Origin: Eudromia elegans
Lineage: Eukaryota > Chordata > Aves > Tinamiformes > Tinamidae
NCBI GenBank assembly: GCA_003342815.1
Contig: PTEX01000414.1
Location: 81,711 to 145,710, forward strand
Direction of reading: 5' to 3'
Length of the DNA stretch: 64,000 nucleotides
The position numbers and the translations under genes were made by a program. Positions 48,770 to 61,260 of this stretch are shown here, in pieces. How positions within the stretch are numbered: position 1 is the first letter of the stretch; each line of letters opens with the position of its first letter. Below the pieces are notes generated by a model. The model ran no database searches. It was not told where the DNA came from and saw nothing but the letters and a program-made list of their open reading frames with translations.

Positions 48770-50603
48770 AGTGTTATCTCCTAAAGCTAACTTTTTAGTA
48801 AGCATTTTTGTTATTGTTGACAAAGTGAAGTATATGTTTTCCCATCTTTCTGACTTCAAGATAACTGAAAATAACATATATTTTATATATGGAACAATGA
48901 ACTCCTAGTTTAAGGAGGATCTTCTTTTTAAAGAATTTTGAGAATCTGACCTGACAGTTCTAAAATTGGGAACAAGTGTGACATTTCATAAGCTGCAGTT
49001 GTTTGAAGAATGAACATTGGTTAATCCAATGATAATTTTGCAAAAGAACTATTTGTATCTTTAGTATCCTACTATTGATCACAGTTTTCTATCCTGAAGT
49101 GAAACCTCAAAGTGTAAGCTGCTGCACAAAAAAAAAGGCATAATTCACCAGAAAGTCTTTTGCACTGACATCCATTAAAAAAAAAAAAAAAAAGACTCTC
49201 AATTATTCTGCAAATGAAGAGTTTTGTAGAACTCATTATGGAAATGTACTGGGTGCATTTGTCCATGTTACAAACCACTGCATAGGTTGTTCTCCCAAAG
49301 GTGGGAGACAATGACTTTAAAAGAGTAAGGTAACATGTTTAGATTTGAAAAGGCTGTCATTAGTACTCTAGTCTGTGTTCTGGGAAGTCATTTGTATTGG
49401 TAACATATATTCCTACTTCAGGTTTGAGAACACTTGCCAGAATGAGGGGTTTTTTTTAAATCTAAATTCTCCTAAAGCAAATTTTTATGCTATGAAATAG
49501 AGTTCTCAGCAGGTGCGAAAGCTGTTTTCATTGTCTGCATGAGAGGAACCTTGTGGTTGGGGAAGCCATGTATCCCACCATGAGTCTTTAAATACAGAAA
49601 TTATAAAAATTGCAGCTGATAGAGAAAATGGGGAAAAATAGTTTAAAGATCAAAAAACTCCACAAAACTATAAAATTATTTAAGACTAACATTGTTGGGA
49701 CACTAATTATAACAAAGATAAACAAGAAAAACAGATTGAAAAATCTGCTAAAATATATATTTACTGAGATACAGTAAAGATCTTGTAAAGACTTTTTTTT
49801 TTACAGGAGGAAATTTGGCATTACAGTGTGATAGTAGTCAGTAGGACTTAGAGGGTTGAAGCGACCGCTTTGTCTTGGAGAGAGCAGACAAGGACAAGCG
49901 GGTTGCATTTCTTTGCCCTGTGTTTCTAGAACATAGAACACCAAGTGTGTAGCACTCCAGTGCCGATCCTCAGGTTTGAGGAAAGAAACCCATCACCTCT
50001 GCTATCTGGAGGTCCTGAAGGGAGCAAAGAAAGCCAAACTTTAGAAGAACCTCCTATTTACAATTGCAGAAGTTCATGCTTTTCCCAGGGATTGCCATTT
50101 ATCTATTAAAGAGAGATAATGGAAAACTTTCAAAGAAAGATAATGAGAAAGTTAAAAGCGGGATACAGTCCAGCCATTAGATGAACAAAATTTAGAAGGA
50201 ACTATGAACACTACTGATTTCAGTATGTAAAGTGATGTTATGAGAACTGGTTCAATGCTATGTCTAACTCTGTATATCTATAAGAACTATCTGAATGACT
50301 GCTTGTCAGCATGACTGAAAACATAATTACAGGAACTGGTATTAGTTTAGATAAGACTGAGGGTTTTTTTTTTTAATCTGTCTGTCAATAGTTATTCAAG
50401 AATTGATAAGCATATCACATGAACATGTTTCAAGGGGGCTTCTCAATCCATTGTCAAGGAAGGACTCTAAGATTTTAATGCTATATGATTGCTATTGATG
50501 AATGGTGCAAAATACCCTGACAGAAAAAAAGTACAGATTTTTGAGCAGTTTAGAAAGGAAGTTATTAGGTTGGTTCTTCTCCTTTTGTTTGTAGATCAGC
50601 AAG
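48770..50603. other. AT-rich stretch, no gene recognised
   Basis: Unique-looking DNA with an A-run at about 49177-49193. No interspersed repeat or coding signal is supported. Confidence 0.5.
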
Positions 50604-50690
50604 GGCAGTGTTGCTCAAACAGTAAGTCATGACAGCTCCTGAGGGAGCTGCAGAAGGTGCCAATAAGTCATAAAGCACTAGAAAACTCTA
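50604..50690 (+). mobile_element. Possible ancient hAT-type DNA transposon end
   Basis: GGGCAGTGTTGCTCAAACAG followed by GTCATGAC and a GAGGGAGCTGCAGAAGGTG-like stretch resembles the CAGTGTTTCTCAAAC...GGTCGTGACC...GGGGTCGCGGAAGGT layout of old hAT (Charlie-like) termini. The match is by eye and diverged. No opposite terminus was found, so length and orientation are uncertain. Confidence 0.3.
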
Positions 50691-52378
50691 AATCATTTTA
50701 AGAGGCAAGAAATAATTGAAAAAAAAGTAATATTTTCTGATTTATTTCTAGAATTAGATTCAGAGAGAGGAAGTGAAGGATAGCTGTAACTACTGGTCAG
50801 AGTACAGGTAATCATTACCAGTAACATTATCTGCCTTTGTAGTCAGGAATTACAGTTTCCCACTGTGTAAGAACTGACTTGGCACTATTTAGTGTCACCT
50901 TTTGATTACGGCACCTTGCTGTTAAGGATGTACCTGCCACAGGATACTCCAGGAAGGAATCATGCTTGAGCCATGTTTTAAACCTCCATCAGTTTGAGAA
51001 TGAAGACAAGTTGACCTGTCAGATATGCCATAAGAAGACTACTTTAACTAAAAAATTAAGACCATGTGTCTGCATTTTATTTTTTCACCCCATATTGTGG
51101 CTATAATTCGATGCTTTTTTTGTAATGCTACAGAGTAAATTAAAGATTTTCTCCTGTCAATGATGAATATACTCTCAGTATCTGCTTTGGTGAAAGTATT
51201 TTTTGGTTGCTTATAGAATGAACTTTTTATGATTCAAGATGTAGGGAATAGTAAATGTCACTGTGGTATTTGTCTTGTGTATACTCACTCACACAATCTT
51301 TACTTACTTTACTAGATCTATATAAGATCTCAGATAAGAACTGTAATTTTTTTTCTAAGTAATCCCTTTGAATACCATGGAACCAGTACTACGTACTTGA
51401 ACATTACTATTCAGTGAGAGTAACAGTTACTATCTTGTCCTTAATGTGTGACCTTTCCATAGCTTCTTTATACCAGATCATGTGGTTTTACTGGTATCTT
51501 GTGAAAAATGAACAAATAAACTTTTTTTCCAATTGTGTATATGTATTCAATTACTAATGAAATATCTAAGAGGGTGAGAAAATTTTCTAGCATGATATTT
51601 TCTTTGTGTGTTGAATTCCACTTACATTTTTTAAAGCAGTTCTTTGTTCTAACATATTTGGTTGATTCAGTGGTTACTAAAGATCAAATTAGTAAAAATG
51701 TTAATATTTTCTAAGTGACTACCCAGAGAAAAAGCAATAACCATTATTGTTAACGCTTCTACACTGGCAGAAAGGATGGCAGATAAACTGGAATGTGTCA
51801 GTACTTCAATTCAGTGAAATTGAAATGTAAAGAGTCCAAAAGAAGCTTTGTTAGAGTTTTAAAAAGCTAGCACTTGGTTCATACCCAGCTGCAATGGCAC
51901 AGTGCAGCACTGTCTATTACTAGTGACAGTTTAAATGACACTGTGCAAAAAGGTTACTGAATATTCCTAGCATCATTTGGTCTGCAAAATGAAGTCCTCA
52001 CTCAGACGAACATGTCTTTCCTCTTTGTTACGAAGACAGTACAGAGACAGCATTTACAAATTCATTGTCCTTCTGTTGTGCTTAATTATCACTTTCATCT
52101 TTTTTTGCTTTCAAATTTAACTCTTTTTCTATTTTCCTTTTTATTTTATACCTTAAACATAACAAAGTTCAATGTGATAAAAAGAAGTGTTTATAGACAT
52201 TACACTCCAATTAGACACTCCACACACCAACATTCATCGTGACAGATTTCTGCTTTAGTCATTAAACTGAATGGCAATCGGCATATTATGGCTTTTTGGA
52301 AAAGAAGCCTCTGACTCCATGCAGGAGAATGAGTATAAAACAGGTTTAATTTGAGAGTTAGCTGTAACTGCTAGGACA
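50691..52378. other. AT-rich stretch, no gene recognised
   Basis: Unique-looking AT-rich DNA. No repeat family or coding signal is seen. Confidence 0.5.
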
Positions 52379-52454
52379 GTGACTCAAATATGTGTCCATG
52401 AGTCATGTTAATAATGTTTCTGTGAGTCAAATATGTGTCCATGAGTCATGTTAA
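52379..52454. repeat. Duplicated 33-bp unit at CR1 5' junction
   Basis: A 33-bp unit starting GTGACTCAAATATGTGTCC at 52379-52411 recurs at 52422-52454 with one difference (period 43). The second copy ends where CR1 sequence begins (CCATGAGTCAGCAATG). The repeat unit itself contains CCATGAGTCA, so flank and element share a 10-base stretch. Confidence 0.93.
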
Positions 52455-53109
52455 CCATGAGTCAGCAATGTGCCTTCATGGTCAAGAAGGCCAATGGGAT
52501 CCTGGCCTGCTTTAGGAGTGTAGCCAGCAGGTCAAGGGAGGGAATCCTGCCCCTCTGCTCAGCTCTGGTGAGGCTGCACCTGGAGTAGTGTACAGTTCTG
52601 GGCTTCCCAGGGCAATAGGGATGTGGAGCTGCTGGAGAGGGTCCAGTGTAGAGTGACAATGATGATTAAGGGATTGGAGCATCTATTGTATAAGGAAAGA
52701 CTAAGCAAACTGGGCCTGTTTAGCCTGGAGAAGGCTGAGAAGATCTTATTGATATGTATAAATACCAGAGAGGTGAATGTAGGTAGGAGGGGGGTCAAAC
52801 TCTTCTCAGTGGTGGCCAGTGACAGGACAAGGGGTAACAGGCACAAGTTGAAACCCAGGCAGTTCCATCTCCATGTGAGGAAGAACTTCTTTCCTGTGAG
52901 AGTGACAGAGCCCTGGAATAGGCTGCCCAGAGAGGTTGTGGAGTCCCCTTCTCTGGGGATCTTCCAAACCCGCTTGGATGCCACCTGTGCCGCATGCTCT
53001 AGGTGTCCCTGCTGGAGCAGGGAGGTTGGATTAGATGATCTCTAGAGGTCTCTTCCAACCTCAATCATGAGGTTGACTATGATTCTCTGTGACTATGATT
53101 TTCTGTGGG
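52455..53109 (+). mobile_element. CR1 copy with open ORF2 C-terminus, plus strand
   Basis: Enters CR1 at ATGAGTCAGCAATGTGCC and runs to the 3' end. The frame at 52623-53045 is open for 140 codons and ends at the normal ORF2 stop region. It shows MELLERVQ, the KLFSVVASDRTRGN segment and NFFPVRVTEPWNRLP. The upstream part (AKKANGIL.../LVRLHLE...-like) is in another register and contains breaks. The 3' tail is two 16-bp units of GACTATGATT(C/T)TCTGT (53075-53106). An 8-bp inverted repeat (CAACCTCA/TGAGGTTG) lies at 53056-53075, just before the tail. It cannot encode a complete transposase apparatus. Confidence 0.97.
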
Positions 53110-56100
53110 TATATGTAGCTGGTTTGGGTCTCACCTGCTCATTTTTCCCAGAGTCTGCCATTCTCATGCCGTTGCACTAAACAGAATTGTAGTTTTGCTG
53201 ACAGGTGCACTTTACAGTCAGACTTTTTAAAAATAAAGCATGCAATTTTCAGTTCAAGTTCACAATTATGTACACTCAGGGAGCACAGTTTGTCAATATT
53301 GTTTCCCCGCATAGGTGGGCATGGGTAGGAGTGAGTGATTTGTTTCTTATATCTCCGTTATGCAAAGGACATGCCAGCAAAGAGCAATTTCAACTTGCAG
53401 TTGGATCTTATTGGTTTTGATGAAGCCCCATTTGTCATAAAATTGAGGAAATTCCATTGCAAATGTTGCAAATCAAGCTCAACATTGGCCACTGTCACTG
53501 AAAAATTCAAAGATTTGTCTTGCTGTACAGGATAGGGAAGCATGGAAAAGAAAATGACAGTTTATAGAGTGGTAAAGTTTTTAGGATATTAAAAGAACAA
53601 CAACGTGACTTTAAAGCACTCTCAGTATTCGAGTGCATTTCGGATAGAGAGAAAATACAAGCTGCCAGTAGAAATTTACAACTGAATCAAGTGCAATAAT
53701 TTAACTCTATCTGAAATACTGACCAAAAAAAGTCTTAAAAAGATATGAAAAAAAAAATTTTTGCCCATAAATGTCCAAATTTAATGATTAGATAATAGTA
53801 AGCTGATTTTTCCATGATTTATGATTTCTCAATATTATTGCTCTCAATGGGAGTGCATTAATGATGAAAAAAAATAATGTTGCTAACAAAACAGTAACCT
53901 GTTTTCAGTGTAAATCTCCACTATCGCTTGAAGTGTGTTCCAGCTGTATTCTCCAGAACATCTTATGTGCGACCTCAGGTCAAGCACAATTGTAAATTAT
54001 AAATTCCTGCCAGTAGCTCATATGAAGCTTCAGGTGAGCGGTCAAATAAGGGTATGCATGAGTCATTCTATTAAAGTGTTATGTATTAAGGTGTATTATA
54101 GTGTCATTCTCTCACAATATTCTTGTCTTACATTTTTTTGTCATTTAAAAGAATACTATTGCTGATAGAACGCTAAATACTCAAAGTGAGGAAGTTTGTA
54201 GGAGTGCCGTTATGATTACTCTAGGGAACATGGATATGCCTTGTATTCTTCTACATTTATTGAATACTAAGCACAGTGGGGCACTGATCTTTTGTTACTA
54301 CCTCATATAAGCAACTGTATTTATTTCAGTATGGACTGTTTTGCTTTTGGTGGTAAAACTTTTCAGTTTATATTCATGCTCACATCCTTACATAAAAGGA
54401 GCACTGAAGGTCAACAAAACTGTGTGATTTTTCTACATGTATACATATCACCTAGAACAAAGTGTGCATTTGTACTCCAAACATAATTGTTCTATTGTTA
54501 TATTGAACCTCTGTGATTTTAGATATTAATTTTACTTAGCTGATTTGCTAAGAGTTTAAGTAGAACAGTTGTTCAATAATGTGTGAGGCAAGAGTGAACA
54601 AGCAACTAAATTAGTGTATTTACTCTGCATATCTGTAGTTTGGAAATATCATTGTCCAAAAGTAAGGGTATAAATTAAATTTGATTAAATGCTTATTTGT
54701 TTGGAAAGATTCTCTACCTTCTCTACCTTCTTCCCCTCCATGACAAAAAAAAACATTGATTAAATATATTGAAACAAAAGTCTTGTCAGTTCCAGTGTAC
54801 TTTAGGGAAGATCCTATGGAAAGCATCTATGAATTAGTATGATTTATTTTTTTTATAACATTAGCACCATCCCCAAAGTGATGCAATTGGGAAATCCCAT
54901 CTGTGCATATCATCTGCTGCCTGTTAAATTACTTTACTCAAAATGGTTTTGGTTGTATCTATCAACCACAGGCTTAATGTAATTCCTGAGGAGGTGGTTA
55001 ACCTTAATATCAGCTGCTGGCAACAGTTTAAATCACTGTTATTCACTGAGTACTATGATAGATTATTCTACAGAAATATTTTTTTCACCTCAGTTGCATT
55101 TAATACTGGAGATATAAGCCAATAGCACAGATCTAGGAAGGTTCAAGTTCAGCTCAGTCACAACAAAGGGTAATAAGACAATCTCCTCTGCATTTAGAAC
55201 AAGACAGTAGTAGCCATTGAAATGCTTTGTTTAATACTACCATTTAAAGTTTTTTAAAATCACTCCAAGTTGTTGAAGAATGAGAACAGGTATCTCATTA
55301 CCCATATAAAACATGCTAGAGTAATTTTTAAGAAATGAACAGTTGGTGAATATTACTAGAAAGGATCAAAAGCTGACTTTATTGAACTGACAATGACCAG
55401 AGTTCAAACAAATATTTAACAAGGATGTCTAATCAGCTGATACTCCTCTTTGGATCAACTCCTTCCAGGTAACTAAAAATCAACCTTCATGGCAGACTCT
55501 TATTTCTAAAACCGGAAGAGTCAAAACTCTGGGTCTGGTCTGCTGGGATGTATTCATTTTTAGATATTACCTGCTAGCAAATGACAGATTTGAGCCTTCT
55601 CATACCAGAGGAGGCCGATATGAGCCACTAAGGCTCCAGAGAGCTGGCAATGGCAGAGTACTTTACCTGTACCTTGTATCAGATAGCCCTCTATTCTCAG
55701 ATTACAATAATCATGAGTTCAATACAGAAATTAGATGTTACAAATCATTCTCTTTACTTCCTGATGATCTTTTATTTAGTTTTCAAAAGGATCATATGAT
55801 AATTTGCTTACTTTATTTATTTGTGTAATAAAAAAAAGTTCCATTAAAAGAGTGAAGTTTTAAAACAGAATATTAGAATAGGTTTAAGCATAGGCAGTAA
55901 ACATGATGAAAAATTGTAAAAAGCAAGACAGTTCAAGGTAAACATAGAATAAATGAACAAAGTTATTTTAAATAAATCAAAACCAAAAGAGAAAAAAAAT
56001 TTTAATTGTAATTCATCATTTTAAAGGAGATTATTAACTTTAAAAAATCACAGAAATAAATACTGAAATTGCAATTCATTCAAGTTTACTGATCTTCATT

Positions 56101-56624
56101 TACAAAGAACTCTCAACAAGTATATAAAGCATAACAGACTGAAAAAAGTAGCACTGCACAATTTACAAAAAATGCACCATTTTATGAAAAAGTGAGAGTG
56201 CACATAGATTAAAAAAAGGTAACCATCTACATGAAACTACATATTGCTCTGGAAGGAAGTTGAACAGCATTGAGGCTCACCCAGAGGGATGTCAGAGATG
56301 TAATCTGACACATAGTAAGAGGTCTCCCTCCACAGAGGCCTTTGAAAGAAAATGTGTTTCCTCTCATTCTCTCAAGATTATACAATATTTAGAAACAGTC
56401 AGCAGTTCCAGCCCTAGTACTTCCAGTTGGTCCCTGATGTGGGTTAGTCTTTAATTATTTAAGACTTGCAATGCTGGTATAGCAAAATTCTGAAACAAAT
56501 TTGCAGGATAATAAGTAGCTAATGTAGGCTTGAGTATGAATGTAGGCAGAGCTGTACAAAAGATTCATCTTGAAACTGAAAATACTCAAAATTAGTCTTT
56601 AACTTCTTGACAGCTAAATGTGGT
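53110..56624. other. AT-rich stretch, no gene recognised
   Basis: Unique-looking AT-rich DNA with only short unsupported frames and small A/T runs. Confidence 0.5.
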
Positions 56625-56760
56625 AGACTGTGGAACAGTCTCTCAGGGGAAGCAGTAAAAACTCAAATACATGGTGCATTTAAGAGTAGATTTGGCAAAC
56701 ACTATTAGATGTTAATAGCAAACAATACTGCTTTGGAAAGCAGAAAGACTACATAACTGT
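56625..56760 (+). mobile_element. Possible ancient CR1-like 3' fragment
   Basis: GTGGAACAGTCTCTCAGGGG, followed by a GCATTTAAGAGTAGATTTGG segment and ...CAAACAATACTGCTTTGG, matches in diverged form the 3' region of old sauropsid CR1 families. The match is by eye. Limits are approximate. Confidence 0.4.
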
Positions 56761-59700
56761 CACCCAAACTGCTATCTCATAAGTTTGAGAAATTCACTTT
56801 ATGTTAGCACTGTCCCTAGTAGATATCTGCTGCTCAACTAACAGCAGATAATGCAACCCTGAGACTATAATTATGAGTTCTGTGGTTTAAAAACAACACA
56901 GAGACAATTTACCAAATCAAGTGGCACAAAGAACCCTTTCTAAGCATGTCAAAAATCTGGCAGGGTCTGTCAGTGTTTAGCTTTTTTCTCTTCTTCTGGG
57001 TCAGAGAACAGATTTTTTTTTTTTTTTTTTGTTTGCTTGTTTTCTCAGATCCAGAAGTTTGAAGTTTCCTTCTGCTCTCCTGAGTTTCTCCCTGTGATAC
57101 CCTGAGAACCCAATTATGAAAGACTTCTCCAACATGCATTTCAAAGACTGACCCTCAGCGTTTTCATAGTCAAGATGCTGGAATTTTTTCTTTTTGTCTC
57201 ATGCCCTGGACAGAGCAGCAGGATTTATCTTCAGCACACTCTTCTGCCTCACCATTCCTCAATAAGTTATATGAATGAAGTTGCCTAATTTTGTTGTGAT
57301 CTGGTCATCCTACCAGTCTCTCTGTGTTGAATTTCATTCCCTCTGAATGGAGACACACACTACTCCCAAGAGGTAGAAAAGCAGAGACTGTCTTTGGGCA
57401 GCACCACAGAGTGCTTGTGTCCAGATAGCTAGGTAGTTAAGATGAATGGTTAGTCGTCTTTTTTATTTAATTTAATTTTAGGAGTGACTTGAAGCTGTCA
57501 CTGTTTCTCTACAGTGAGGCTTATGCTCCTGTTAAGGAGAGGGCAGCCATCAGTTTCTTCTGCCTGGCAGCAAGTCCCAGTATTTCTGACACGCTCCCAT
57601 GGAAAGTACCAACAGATTCCTTTCTGTGATGTGACCTGGCAGGTCTTTGTCAGATAACCAAGGTATATGTAAATGTCTGACATACTTCTGCTGCTTGCTG
57701 GTTAGCTCCCAGTTTGCAATGTATCCTGTATCTCAATTGCATTCCCAACCTTTCTAGACCTGTTTTTTAATTACTCACCCCCCAAATGCCCTCTTCTGTG
57801 CTGCAGATAGGACTGAAGCTTACTTACAGGAGTTTTAACAATCTGCAATCAGTCTGGTGTTTTCTAACATGGAAATAATGGATAATGAAACACATATAAC
57901 TTTAGAGGGAAGTCGTAAGCAGCACCTGCTTAGCTGCTTCAAACCATCCAAATTGTTAACTCATAAGAAATTTGTCTCAGGCTTTGTATCTAGTAAGAAA
58001 GAGGGCATAGAGGCCCGTCTTACGTAATATCTTCAGCTGAAATTCTATTTTTAGCATCAAGGAAGATGAAAATTTTTTCTTAGCCATGCATTCATACATT
58101 ACAGAGAGCTATCAGTGGTCCTGCCATATTTGTCAACAAAGAGTCTGCTGTACTGAGAGAAAATGGTTATATATTTTCTTAGGCTAGCGAGTATAATCGG
58201 AAAAAACACCTATAAGCCCTTCTTAATTCTGATATAGAAGCAAGTCTTCAAAACTAAATACGAGTTGACAATACTTGCTCAGGAGCTTAATCTGTATTGT
58301 TTTCTCTTTACATTTGTGCCAAATTACTGTCTAGCAGTAGCAGAAAAAGAAAACAGAAATGAAAAAAAAAAAGCTCAATCTGTCTTTTTTTTTTTTAGTA
58401 ATTTTCTTGATTCACTCTTTTTCTTAGTACCTCCTAGTCATCCCTTTCTCAACTTCTCCCTGGTGCCTGCTTTAGCTCTTTGCATTATTGCAGCAGATTC
58501 AATTCAATAAATCTTGCCAACCTCTACTCAATTCCTGATACCAGTCTTCTCTGCAGATAGACAGTTTTCTGTCACAGTAATGAAGTGAATTGGTCTATTT
58601 TGTGATCATATTAACACCAGTGTCTGGTCAAAGTAAGTTCCAGGAATGTGGGGAAGTGGAAGTAGAAAGGAAAAACCCAAAATTTTTCTTTTGAGAAATG
58701 AAAGACTGTTCAGTCCACGACACATTGTGAAACAACATCCTGAAATATGTTCTACTTGATGTTTGAGGGGAAATAGAGGCATTTTTGAAGCTTATGGACA
58801 TAACTTCTGTCATAAACTGAGGACACATATGAAAGGTACCTGTAAAAGGTATTTTTGTTTGTGGATTAGATAACTTCAAGAATAGGAGAATAGGAACAGC
58901 CACTCAGAATACAGACCAGCTGTCAGAAATGGAATTAAATTGTACTGTTAGAAGCGTGTTTCTTAAGATACAGATTCAAATAGGGCACTGCTGCAATAGC
59001 TGTTATGCTGTATGTATAGCTATATGTATGAGAAATTACACAGACAAATAAGACCCCATCCTCTGGTCTACTGCTTAGCTAAGAGAGACTAGAATGCTAG
59101 CAAAAATGAGATTTGGGGTTACAAACACTGGTGCTTGTTTTATACTGTCGATATTTAGTGAAGCAAGGAATAATTGAGATAACTTAGAAATACAGAATAT
59201 TGTATCAAAAAGCTATCACTTTATCCTGCTAAAAGAAATGTAAAACATGAGGTTTATCCTGGGTAATAAAAAGCTGAATTTTTGTTATGGCCAAAGCTTT
59301 GGATTCAGATCCTCCTAGCTAATATTTGTAAGACAACTTCAAATACCAGATGCTCTGATATTTCAGAATTTGTTCATCTGATCCCTGTCATCAGGAAATT
59401 ACACTTCATCTCATATGGGGAAAATATATAAAATAAGTTCTATCTTTTTGTTTTTTCCTCTGATTTTAGTTGTATGGCATGTAACAGTATTTAATTAAAT
59501 ACATTAAATAAACTACATTTAATTAAATACAATGCTTCTAATTAAATACATTTAAGTGAATGGCAAGGCAGTTTTGTTCGTTCCTTCAGGTACATACACC
59601 TGATCAGTCGCAGAGATGATGGTATTGGATTGAGTACAGCAGTATAGAGTGAATAGGAAAGGTAAATCACATCAATATATTTTGTTCAGAAATTTGATTT

Positions 59701-60799
59701 AGAGGTGGGGAGGTTAGATGTTAGATAAACAGTATTTTTGAGAAAGTTTTTAAAATCACAAACTTCTTGTAAATTTTTAGAGCTTCTCTGTCCCTTTTCT
59801 ATTGATTCCTTTTTATCCTGTAGTTATTTTTTTGTTATCTTAAGAGGAAAAGCTGTATTTGTGAAATAAAGCAATAAAAACATCTGGAGATTTTAGATGA
59901 TCCTTGCTTCTTCCTTGCAAGTTTTAATGTTCTCTCTCTAAATTCTGCAAAATTGATTTTATTTTGTTGTTCTCACCCATGTTCTTTGTGCTTTGTACTT
60001 TTCTCTGTCACGCTCTCACTTTTTTTTTTCAGTGAGCAAAACTGAATGGTTAACTATAGCTTACTTTTAATTTGCTTTCTCTAATTTTTATTAAACTATT
60101 TTATTAATTTTATTTTTAAAATATTATCTCTTTTTTTTAAACTTATTTTATAGATTCCTATAGCAAAAGTGAAAGTGATCATGGAAGAAAGTCAATCCCC
60201 TTTTAAGCATTCTCAAATTGTTTCTTTTTCTTTTTTAAAAAAAATGTCCTTACACATAATCCTTCACAAATTCATTTTGTGTAAGTCCTATTCAGCTGTA
60301 CTACTTTGCAAATGGTAAAAAATCTTTTCCCATTTCGCTTTTAACTTTTTTCCCCTGCCTTTAGCATAATAGTTCATATTTCAGGAGGTCTTATTATTTA
60401 TGTAGAGCATCCAGCACAGTAGAATCTGGATGATATTTTGAACTTTAGATATGTCAGAAGAGAGCAGATAATAAATGAAGCAACAACATTTTTCTCCAGA
60501 AGACCAAAATTGATAGAAGTAATAACATGGAATCTATGCATTTTAAATGTATGAGACTGTCTTTATAAAATATTCTATAATACTTGAAATAAATTATAGC
60601 TATACAAATCTCTCTTTTTTTTTAACCTAAAATAACTTTAGAAGCATTAATATTTCAAGCCAATACATTTTTATATCAAATTCTTACCCTAGCTTTAAAA
60701 GAACTGTCTTCAATTGGGTTACATGATGATAATTACAGAAAACTAAAGAAGCAAATGGAACTTTTTTCTTTTCTTTCTTTTTTTTTTTAATCTAAGAAA
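56761..60799. other. AT-rich stretch with T18 and a TTAATTAA repeat
   Basis: T18 lies at 57013-57030. Three imperfect copies of a TTTAATTAAATACA-type unit lie at about 59489-59552. Otherwise unique-looking AT-rich DNA without supported genes. Confidence 0.5.
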
Positions 60800-61260
60800 C
60801 ATCCACAAAAATTAATATAAAACCATGCGTGCCCGAACATGCAGACATTCTTTCTTGTCACTTGGTGAGGTGTGCAACTGTTCTTAGTGCAATAAGCGAC
60901 TTAATAAATGTTTGCCTGAGTTTGTATTGCAATACTCCCGTCCCAAAACCTGGTAAGAGCTTTAGGGCCATATTAAAATTCTGGCGCATTCTGTTGCCAC
61001 TCTGAGCAGCTCTGCTCTGCCCCCTGCCCCATCCTGCTCTCTCAACAAAGAGCTTGTTCTCCTCAAAGCAGCTTCCTGCTTTTTATGAAAGCGCTTCTTT
61101 CAGCTAGCACCTTAATATTCCTTTTTCTGAAATAATTTGTATAGAGTGTGGAGTTCCTTTGAACAGCAGAGAGAAGCAATACAGAGAGCAGGCCTGGGAG
61201 AAGAACAGAGATAGCTGCCATCTGCCACTTTAGCTACACTGAAGCAAATTGAAAAGCCTC
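60800..61260. promoter_or_regulatory. GC-elevated segment, possible regulatory element
   Basis: A G+C-elevated stretch with retained CpGs (CGTGCCCGAAC near 60828, AAGCGAC near 60894). It has a CAACAAAG motif near 61044 and CTTTGAAC near 61158, both of SOX/TCF type. No open frame of note is present. An enhancer or conserved element is plausible but not demonstrated. Confidence 0.2.

Noticed and set aside
48498-48770. Lys-Glu-Gly-Arg repeat protein
   Set aside because: Translation of the TTCC microsatellite and its pyrimidine-rich flanks.
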